Assembly: GCA_022562475.1 (NCBI GenBank)
Contig: JADFPD010000007.1
Span: 1-40,045, forward strand
Direction: 5' to 3'
Length of the DNA stretch: 40,045 bases
From: Chloroflexota bacterium
GTDB taxonomy: Bacteria; Chloroflexota; Dehalococcoidia; Lucifugimonadales; UBA3495
A program made the translations under genes and the position numbers. Within the stretch, counting starts at the first letter, position 1; each line of letters opens with the position of its first letter. Of this stretch, positions 35,099-40,045 are shown in pieces. The notes under the pieces were generated by a model. That model was not told where the DNA came from and made no database searches. It worked only from the letters and a program-made list of their open reading frames with translations.

Positions 35099-35134
35099 AA
35101 GAGGACCTTCCCGATGGAGCAGGAAGGTCCTCTT
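35099..35134. terminator. Bidirectional intrinsic terminator
   Basis: AGAGGACCTTCC and GGAAGGTCCTCT form a perfect 12-bp stem, 13 with the flanking A-T, around a 10-base loop. T-rich runs lie on both sides (TGTTCTTTT on the plus strand, TTTTGTTTT on the minus strand). It would stop the tRNA-Gly transcript and also the leftward transcript of the 35158-35613 gene. Confidence 0.9.
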
Positions 35135-35157
35135 GTTCTTTTCAACAAGCGCGGCTA

Positions 35158-35613
35158 TTAGTCCGCCAGCAGACTCCTGGCCGCCTCCCGGACAGCTTCT
35201 CCGTCCAGGGCCACTTCGTATTTGCCGTCGTCCATCTTTCTGAACGCCGATTCGTTGTTGAAGGTCTTCAGAAGCTCAGCCACCGCCCCTTCCCGCCTGT
35301 CTTCGGGAATCTCGACGGGCCGGTCGGAATCGCCCAGGTGGCGGTTTATCTCATGGACGATGATCTCTTCTTCGACGTACCGCTGTTGGATCAAGTTGAT
35401 CTCACCGGCGTGCCTCCCCAGGTAACACCCGCCGAACTGCATCGACTCACTGTGACGCCCTTCAAAGTCGCCCTCGCTGCGGTATTTGGGCTCCAATTCG
35501 TTGGCTTCCAAGTAGTCACGAATCTCCTGGTCCTCCGGGTCCGGGTTTTCCAGGTTGGCGATCAAGATCACCGTATACATGAAGAAATCGGCCGGTTCTA
35601 CTTTGATGATCAA
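35158..35613 (-). CDS. Conserved-looking protein of unknown function
   Basis: A 151-residue soluble, acidic protein I do not recognise. It has no membrane segment and only one Cys. The N-terminus MIIKVEPADFFMYTVILIANLENPDPEDQEI reads like the start of a compact alpha-beta domain; the middle is rich in Glu, Arg and Gly, with MQFGGCYLGRHAGEINLIQQRYVEEEIIVHEI. The last 50 residues look helical. The start is TTG with GGGGGA upstream; the inner ATG at 35580 has no ribosome binding site. It ends just before the shared terminator. Codon use matches the neighbours, so a real gene is likely. Confidence 0.65.
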   Translation of the reverse strand: MIIKVEPADFFMYTVILIANLENPDPEDQEIRDYLEANELEPKYRSEGDFEGRHSESMQFGGCYLGRHAGEINLIQQRYVEEEIIVHEINRHLGDSDRPVEIPEDRREGAVAELLKTFNNESAFRKMDDGKYEVALDGEAVREAARSLLAD

Positions 35614-35663
35614 CTAGAGTCCCCCGCCATGGTCGTTTAAGGTGCGCCATAACGCAACATATC

Positions 35664-35693
35664 TTGACATCTGACTTGACGACCAAATAGACT
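35664..35693 (+). promoter_or_regulatory. Promoter upstream of the double hairpin and NYN gene
   Basis: Consensus TTGACA (35664-35669) and TAGACT (35688-35693) are 18 bases apart. The start point would be near 35700, so the transcript would begin with the two hairpins. Confidence 0.4.
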
Positions 35694-35731
35694 TGAGTTG
35701 TATCCCCCCTGGTGCTTCGGTTCCAGGGCGC

Positions 35732-35762
35732 AAGGTCGCCTTCGGGCGGCCTTAGCTTTTTT
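35732..35762 (+). terminator. Terminator-like hairpin directly before the NYN gene
   Basis: AAGGTCGCC and GGCGGCCTT form a 9-bp stem closed by a TTCG tetraloop, followed by AGC and six T. Just upstream, CCCTGG and CCAGGG (35707-35728) form another hairpin, also with a TTCG loop. The T-tract ends only 8 bases before the NYN start, so this is either an attenuator or the end of an RNA of about 60 bases. Confidence 0.7.
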
Positions 35763-35770
35763 GGCTAACT

Positions 35771-36394
35771 TTGAAAACCAACGTCTACGTTGATGGTTTT
35801 AATTTCTACTACGGTTGCATTAGAGGTACGCCTTGGCGTTGGCTCGACCTCGAGAAATTATGCAGATTGCTCCTACCTTCGCACGAGATCAATCGCATCC
35901 GGTATTTTACAGCATTGGTAAATGCCAGGCCGAATGACCCGAATCAGCCTCAAAGACAGCAGACCTACCTACGGGCCCTCAAAACCCTTCCCGTAATTTC
36001 TTTGCACTTCGGCCATTTCCTTTCCAACGAAATCAACATGCCGCTTGCCCATCCACCTCCGGCTGGTCCCCGAACTGCGACAGTGATCAAGACCGAGGAA
36101 AAGGGTTCAGACGTGAATCTGGCAGCTTTCCTTCTGATTGACGCGTTTGATGACGACTGCGAGCAAGCAGTCGTCTTCTCCAACGATTCGGACTTGTTGA
36201 CACCGATTCAAATAGTCCGAGAACGATTTGGGGTACAGGTCGGCATATTCAACCCACAAAAGAACCGGAGTTGGACCCTATTCAATTCCGTCGACTTTTA
36301 CCGGCCAATCCGAAAAGGACCACTGAGCGCAAGCCAATTTCCAAAAACTCTCTCGGATAGCAACGGCACATTTACTAAACCTCAAGGCTGGTAA
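35771..36394 (+). CDS. NYN-domain (PIN-like) putative ribonuclease
   Basis: A 207-residue NYN/LabA-DUF88 protein. The PIN-like acidic site is visible: Asp8 in VYVDGFNFYYG, Asp114 in KGSDVNLAAFLLIDAF, and the SNDSDLL pair (Asp139 and Asp141). These bind metal in RNA-cleaving relatives. A basic, polar C-terminal tail follows the domain. The TTG at 35771 must be close to the true start because the first Asp lies only seven residues in, yet there is no Shine-Dalgarno sequence, and a terminator-like hairpin sits 8 bases upstream. The gene is AT-richer than its neighbours and lies near a tRNA gene, hinting at transfer. The RNA target is unknown. Confidence 0.82.
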   Translation: MKTNVYVDGFNFYYGCIRGTPWRWLDLEKLCRLLLPSHEINRIRYFTALVNARPNDPNQPQRQQTYLRALKTLPVISLHFGHFLSNEINMPLAHPPPAGPRTATVIKTEEKGSDVNLAAFLLIDAFDDDCEQAVVFSNDSDLLTPIQIVRERFGVQVGIFNPQKNRSWTLFNSVDFYRPIRKGPLSASQFPKTLSDSNGTFTKPQGW

Positions 36395-36424
36395 TCTGCT
36401 CGGTCAGGCGAGGTTGCCCTTGAT

Positions 36425-37474
36425 CTAGCGGCCCACTACCTTTAGGATGCGGTCCACATGGGCATCGCTCTGTTCCAAAGTCTTGTCATCGATGCCGTTC
36501 ATTACCTCGATCACTGCGTCGTTGAAGGGTGTGGGGATGGCCACTTCGCGCCCCTTCTGGGCGACCAGGCCGTTCATCAGATTGATCTCCGAGCGGCGTC
36601 CTTTGTGCACGTCCTGGGCCATGGACGCCAGCCAGTTGACCCGGCCTCCGTGGGCGGACATGAAAGCGTCTAGCTCTTCAAACACATCTCCCTTGTCGGC
36701 GTCGGCCCAAGTCTCGGCGGGCATGCCCTGGATGGCGACCACGTTCAACCCCATGGCCAAGCCAACCTTGGCGGCTTCCTTGGCCAGGTTGATGCGGATC
36801 ATGCGGCAGCGGGGGTCCTCGGCCATCTGCTGCGAGCCCAGTCCGGTGGAGGCGGAGAGTCCGTTGCCCATGGAGTTCTGGCAGAGCTTGGCCCAGCGCT
36901 CACCCCAGAGGTTGTCCGAAGCATAAGCGCCATCGATGTTGTCCAGCAATGCGGCAACTTTTTCGGCCCGTGGCGTGATGCGCCCGTCCTGTTCGCCGAC
37001 CCGGAACACTGTGTGACCCGAGTCCCGGCCCACCGCGCCGCCGCGGGTGACGAGCGCCGGTTCCCAAAGGGCAACCTCGATGTGGGAAGCGATGCAGCCG
37101 AGCTGCCGGGTCGGTCCGACTATCTCCCCCATGGGGACGTCGTTCCAACAGTTCTGCAGGGAAACGAAGAAACCGTCCTCCCGCACGTACCGTTTGATGA
37201 AGTGGGTTGCCCATTCGGTGTCATACGACTTAACCGAGATAAAGACGAAATCAAAGGGTTCCGAGATGCTTTGGGCCTCGGTCAGGTGCATGGCCTTGAC
37301 CGGCACGGTGAACGGGCCCTGACTGCCCGTGACCTGGAGGCCGTCTGTCCGCATCTTCTCAACGTGCTCCGGCCACATGTCGATGAAGGTTACGTCTTCG
37401 CCGGCCCTGCTCAAGAAAGCCCCAACATAGCTTCCCAGAGCGCCTGCGCCCATGATTCCGATCTTATCGCCCAT
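36425..37474 (-). CDS. 2-dehydropantoate 2-reductase-like protein (PanE/ApbA family)
   Basis: A 349-residue NADPH-dependent ketopantoate reductase-type enzyme. The Rossmann motif IGIMGAGALGSYVGAFLSRAG is at the N-terminus, the VFISVKSYDTEWA segment with its Lys near 85 matches the family, and the C-terminal helical domain has WAKLCQNSMGNGLSA and GRRSEINLMNGLVAQKG, the SSMLQD-R-x-TEID counterpart. It is about 40 residues longer than E. coli PanE, and many such paralogues act on other 2-oxo acids, so pantothenate synthesis is possible but not proved. ATG follows AGGAG. It lies 50 bases after serA on the same strand. Confidence 0.82.
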   Translation of the reverse strand: MGDKIGIMGAGALGSYVGAFLSRAGEDVTFIDMWPEHVEKMRTDGLQVTGSQGPFTVPVKAMHLTEAQSISEPFDFVFISVKSYDTEWATHFIKRYVREDGFFVSLQNCWNDVPMGEIVGPTRQLGCIASHIEVALWEPALVTRGGAVGRDSGHTVFRVGEQDGRITPRAEKVAALLDNIDGAYASDNLWGERWAKLCQNSMGNGLSASTGLGSQQMAEDPRCRMIRINLAKEAAKVGLAMGLNVVAIQGMPAETWADADKGDVFEELDAFMSAHGGRVNWLASMAQDVHKGRRSEINLMNGLVAQKGREVAIPTPFNDAVIEVMNGIDDKTLEQSDAHVDRILKVVGR

Positions 37475-37524
37475 GCTGCTGCTCTCCTAGTGTTTGGCGT
37501 TCCGGCCGCTTGGCCGGCTTCTAA

Positions 37525-39108
37525 TCATGGACCCAAGTGGGCCAACTTAACTTTGTCGATCTGGTCCAAGTTCTGAAACTCCTCCATCACCTCAGGTGGA
37601 ACAGGGTCGTCCAGCCCAATGACCATCATGGCCCGGCCTCTGAGGGCTAGGCGGCCGACTTCCATGAAGCTGATATTGATATTGTGGCGGCCGGCGATCA
37701 TGCCCACCGCGCCGATGGAACCCGGCTGGTCCTGGTTGTCCACGAACAGCAGATAGGGGGTGGAAGGCACAATGTCCAACCAATAATCGTCGATCTTCAC
37801 GATATGGGGCTCGTTCCGCAGGGATGTCCCGGCCAGGGTGATCTTGCCCTCGCTGGTCTCGATAGTGGCACTGATCATGCTGGAGTACTCACGGGCCGAG
37901 GTATTGTGCTGCTCGGTTATGTTGAGGCCACGTTCCCTGGCCAATACCGGCGCATTGATCAGGTTCACCTGTCCGGTGGTGATGGGCGCCAAAAACCCGG
38001 CTAAGACCGCCGCCTGCAGGGAGCGAGTGTCGTGCTCGGCGATCTCGCCTTCGTAGCTGATGGTGATGCGCAAGAACTGCCCCTCCGCCAGGTGGGTCAA
38101 CAGCTTGCCAACCACGGTGGCAACCGGCATGTAGGGGGCCAGTACTGCATGCACCTCGGGGGCAACGAACGGGGCGTTGACCGTGTTCCGGGCCGGTTCG
38201 CCGTTCAACACCGCCAGCACCTGTTCGGAGGCCTCGATGGCAACCTCCCGTTGGGCCTCTTCGGTGGAGGCGCCGAGATGAGGCGTCACCACAACCTTGG
38301 GGTGCCCGATCAGCTCCGTGTTCTGTGGCGGTTCCTGGGCGAAAACGTCCAAGGCTACCCCGCACAATTGTCCCGATTCCAAGCCGTCCAGTATCGCCTG
38401 CTCGTCCACCAATTCGCCCCGCGCCACGTTTATGAGCCGTGCCCCGGGTTTGAGCAGGCCCACCTGTTTGCCGCCGATCATGTGCCTGGTGCTGTCGGTC
38501 AAAGGCGTGTGCAGCGTGATAAAGTCCGACTGGGCCAGCAACTCTTCAAATGAGAGGAGTTCGACTCCCATGCGCTTGGCGAAGTCAGGGGACACAAAAG
38601 GGTCGTAACCCACCAATCTCATCTCGAAGCTCTGGGCGCGGCGGGCCACTTCCGAGCCCACCCGCCCCAGTCCGCAGATGCCCAGGGTCTTGTTGCGGAC
38701 CTCCACGCCCATGAAGGCGCTGCGCTTCCACTCGCCGGATTTCAGTGACTGGTGGGCCGCGGGCACGTTCCTGGACAGGGCCAGCATCAAGGCCATGGTG
38801 TGCTCGGCCGCGGCCACGGTGTTGCCCGTGGGCGCGTTGACCACGGCGATCCCGGCGCTGGTGGCCGCATCCAGGTCTATGTTATCGACGCCGATTCCGG
38901 CGCGGCCGACCACCTGCAGTTTCTTGCCGGTCTCGATGACCTCCTTGGTCACCTTGGTCTCGCTACGGACGACCAAGCCTTCATACTCACCGATCACGGC
39001 CAACAGTTCCGAGGGCTTCATACCCGTTTTAACGTCGACCTCGGCGCGGGATTTCAGCAGTTCGATACCCTCCGCGCCGATGGGGTCTGCTACCAGAATT
39101 CTGGGCAT
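37525..39108 (-). CDS. serA: D-3-phosphoglycerate dehydrogenase
   Basis: A 527-residue SerA of the long form, the first step of serine synthesis. The catalytic and NAD-binding core has VVGRAGIGVDNIDLDAATSAGIAVVNAPTGNTVAAAEHT, LGICGLGRVGSEVARRA and RGELVDEQAILDGLESG, with VTPHLGASTEEAQ carrying the catalytic His. It is followed by the allosteric-substrate-binding domain (about 315-445) and a C-terminal ACT domain (about 450-527) with VDNQDQPGSIGAVGMI. The ACT domain suggests serine feedback. ATG follows AGGAAG. An extended -10 promoter lies about 90 bases upstream. Confidence 0.96.
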   Translation of the reverse strand: MPRILVADPIGAEGIELLKSRAEVDVKTGMKPSELLAVIGEYEGLVVRSETKVTKEVIETGKKLQVVGRAGIGVDNIDLDAATSAGIAVVNAPTGNTVAAAEHTMALMLALSRNVPAAHQSLKSGEWKRSAFMGVEVRNKTLGICGLGRVGSEVARRAQSFEMRLVGYDPFVSPDFAKRMGVELLSFEELLAQSDFITLHTPLTDSTRHMIGGKQVGLLKPGARLINVARGELVDEQAILDGLESGQLCGVALDVFAQEPPQNTELIGHPKVVVTPHLGASTEEAQREVAIEASEQVLAVLNGEPARNTVNAPFVAPEVHAVLAPYMPVATVVGKLLTHLAEGQFLRITISYEGEIAEHDTRSLQAAVLAGFLAPITTGQVNLINAPVLARERGLNITEQHNTSAREYSSMISATIETSEGKITLAGTSLRNEPHIVKIDDYWLDIVPSTPYLLFVDNQDQPGSIGAVGMIAGRHNINISFMEVGRLALRGRAMMVIGLDDPVPPEVMEEFQNLDQIDKVKLAHLGP

Positions 39109-39194
39109 GAAAATCTTCCTGTTTCTTAATCGGAAATTAAACGCGGCCAGGCTCGAATCTAGCTGTGCTCCAAAGCTGCCGAGACGGCAAATAA

Positions 39195-39203
39195 ACTATA
39201 GCA
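39195..39203 (-). promoter_or_regulatory. Extended -10 promoter for serA
   Basis: TGCTATAGT on the minus strand gives a -10 with one mismatch plus a TGn extension, 87 bases before the serA ATG. No clear -35 is seen. Confidence 0.35.
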
Positions 39204-39283
39204 CAGTCGAGGTGGAACGGCCCCTCGAAAGTTGGCGAGGCGAAGGGTTCCGTGCTGGTCAGCCATTTTTTAACAATCAACGT

Positions 39284-39311
39284 TTGACTTGGTTATAAGC
39301 AGACCTATATT
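39284..39311 (+). promoter_or_regulatory. Promoter candidate for the response regulator
   Basis: TTGACT (39284-39289) and TATATT (39306-39311) are 16 bases apart, each one mismatch from consensus. The leader to the TTG start would be about 120 bases. Confidence 0.4.
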
Positions 39312-39347
39312 CTTGCTTGATTTGTTGGTACATCGGAATCGGTGGTT

Positions 39348-39382
39348 TCCGTGAGGTCTCCGTGAGGTTCTCCCCCAATAAT
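39348..39382 (+). promoter_or_regulatory. 11-bp-pitch direct repeat with a following -10, candidate response-regulator site
   Basis: TCCGTGAGGT occurs at 39348-39357 and again at 39359-39368, one helical turn apart, and AATAAT (39377-39382), one mismatch from a -10, follows 8 bases later. OmpR/PhoB-type regulators bind direct repeats with this pitch next to a -10 (family knowledge), so this may be an autoregulated promoter. Confidence 0.35.
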
Positions 39383-39397
39383 GTTATCTGAGATAAC
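39383..39397. promoter_or_regulatory. Inverted repeat in the response-regulator leader
   Basis: GTTATC-TGA-GATAAC is a perfect 6-bp inverted repeat, located at the likely start point of the AATAAT promoter. It may be an operator or a small hairpin. Confidence 0.25.
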
Positions 39398-39439
39398 GAG
39401 AACCGGCCCTCATGGCCGGGTCGAAGGAAGAGCGGTGCG

Positions 39440-40045
39440 TTGAACCCCTCGGAGAGCCTCAAGATTCTTCTTGTAGACGACAAAGCCAACGTGAGGTCAT
39501 TCGTTGGGCCGGCTATCACTGCCGCCGGGTACCAATTCTTAGAAGCGGAGGACGGCCCCACCGCATTGTTTCTCATCGAGGAGGAACAACCAGACCTCAT
39601 CATCCTAGACATCATGCTGGATGACCCTGATTTTGGCGGGCTGGATATCTGCAAGGAGATACGAAGCTCGGGCAACCAAACACCGGTCATCTTCCTGACC
39701 GTGAAAGACCGGGCCGAAGACCCCCGTTTCCTCCAAAGGGCATTCAGTCTGGGAGCGGACGATTACATCACCAAACGGGAAGAACTGCTTCAGATCGAAA
39801 ACAACATGGGAATCCGGCCGGCCGAATATCTGGAGAGCAAGTCCGATGTAGATGAATTGCTTGCCAGGATCCAGGCCCGGCTTCCCCAAGCTCGTCCTGC
39901 TGTGGCCGGAACACGAGAGCGGGCGTTTGGCGGTTCTCTCCAGGTTGATTTCGATACTGGACTGGTCCGGGTCAGGAGGGAATCGGGATGGGAAGAAGAT
40001 ACCCTCACCTTGACCGAGTTGGAGATTCTTAGGCTCCTGGCGGAC
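39440..40045 (+). CDS. OmpR/PhoB-type response regulator (partial, 3' end outside window)
   Basis: The frame is open from TTG 39440 (GGAAG nine bases upstream) to the window edge, 202 codons; the ORF track omits it because it has no stop. The receiver domain has LLVDDKANV (acidic pair), LIILDIMLDD with the phospho-accepting Asp, FLTVKD with Thr and YITKRE with the conserved Lys. Two things are odd: extra residues after the phospho-Asp (DDPDFGG where MPGMDG is usual), and about 20 extra residues after the Lys (QIENNMGIRPAEYLESK) before the last helix. From about residue 155 the DNA-binding winged helix begins (FGGSLQVDFDTGLVRV, LTLTELEILRLLA). No histidine kinase is in the window. Confidence 0.88.
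   Translation, partial: MNPSESLKILLVDDKANVRSFVGPAITAAGYQFLEAEDGPTALFLIEEEQPDLIILDIMLDDPDFGGLDICKEIRSSGNQTPVIFLTVKDRAEDPRFLQRAFSLGADDYITKREELLQIENNMGIRPAEYLESKSDVDELLARIQARLPQARPAVAGTRERAFGGSLQVDFDTGLVRVRRESGWEEDTLTLTELEILRLLAD

Larger units (their letters stand above)
39109..39439. other. Divergent intergenic region serA/response regulator, 331 bases
   Basis: The region holds the serA promoter on the minus strand, a plus-strand promoter (39284-39311), a direct repeat with 11-base pitch (39348-39368), and an inverted repeat GTTATC-TGA-GATAAC (39383-39397). It also has the small hairpin CCGGCC/GGCCGG just before the response-regulator start. No ORF or RNA gene is seen. Confidence 0.5.

Noticed and set aside
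35012-36394. Integrated element at tRNA-Gly carrying the NYN gene
   Set aside because: No integrase and no duplicated tRNA 3' end were found in the window.

Overview
The window looks like a moderately GC-rich chromosomal segment from an uncultured Chloroflexota, most likely the Dehalococcoidia/SAR202 side. This is inferred from gene content and not from a marker tree. Pointers are a luciferase-like flavin oxidoreductase, CoxS/CoxM subunits, a two-subunit methylmalonyl-CoA mutase, RNase J, many TTG starts, and housekeeping genes in small, mostly leftward operons. I support 39 protein genes, one tRNA-Gly(TCC), two intrinsic terminators and several sigma70-like promoters. There is no CRISPR array, insertion sequence or phage module.

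Layout. 1-2.5 kb (+): a prepilin-like operon with two minor pilins and a DUF11 surface protein. 2.5-10.3 kb (-): a TPR protein, a GT2 glycosyltransferase, lysC-thrB (aspartate-family amino acids), trehalose synthase TreT and glmS. 10.5-14 kb: coxS-coxM-coxG without a catalytic coxL, a small EthD-like protein and an LLM-class oxidoreductase. 14.1-15.1 kb (+): holA. 15.2-21.9 kb (-): udg, rnj, ftsK, a PHP phosphoesterase and an OppD-like ATPase. 22.2-25.1 kb (-): yceD(DUF177)-rpmF-fabD-nusB-acpP. 25.2-29.1 kb (-): a methylmalonyl-CoA operon (mutase large subunit, acyl-CoA dehydrogenase, epimerase, B12-binding subunit). 29.3-36.4 kb is an accessory stretch: a STAND/NB-ARC ATPase with 42-residue TPR repeats, a Cld-like protein, a DUF3179 membrane protein, a molybdopterin-fold protein, a RidA-like protein, tRNA-Gly, an unknown protein and a NYN nuclease. 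36.4-39.1 kb (-): a PanE-like reductase and serA. From 39.4 kb (+): an OmpR/PhoB-type response regulator cut by the window edge.

The most striking observation is at 32.4-33.6 kb. Two ORF-track entries (32444..33130 and 33176..33568) are one DUF3179 gene split by a single in-frame TGA. The TGA lies exactly where the family normally has the first cysteine of a CPLC motif. One nucleotide after it the mRNA can fold into a long hairpin with a perfect 7-bp apical stem. Its 5-nt loop has G at position 2, and 20 nt separate the UGA from the loop, which fits the bacterial SECIS pattern. I read this as a candidate selenoprotein, a membrane-anchored UPLC protein. Divergent from it is a gene with a sulfite-oxidase-type molybdopterin fold.

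Other points worth checking are a perfect 14-bp palindrome filling the -35/-10 spacer of the methylmalonyl-CoA operon promoter, a terminator-like double hairpin placed directly before the NYN gene, an 11-bp-pitch direct repeat before the response regulator gene, and the stand-alone coxSMG set.
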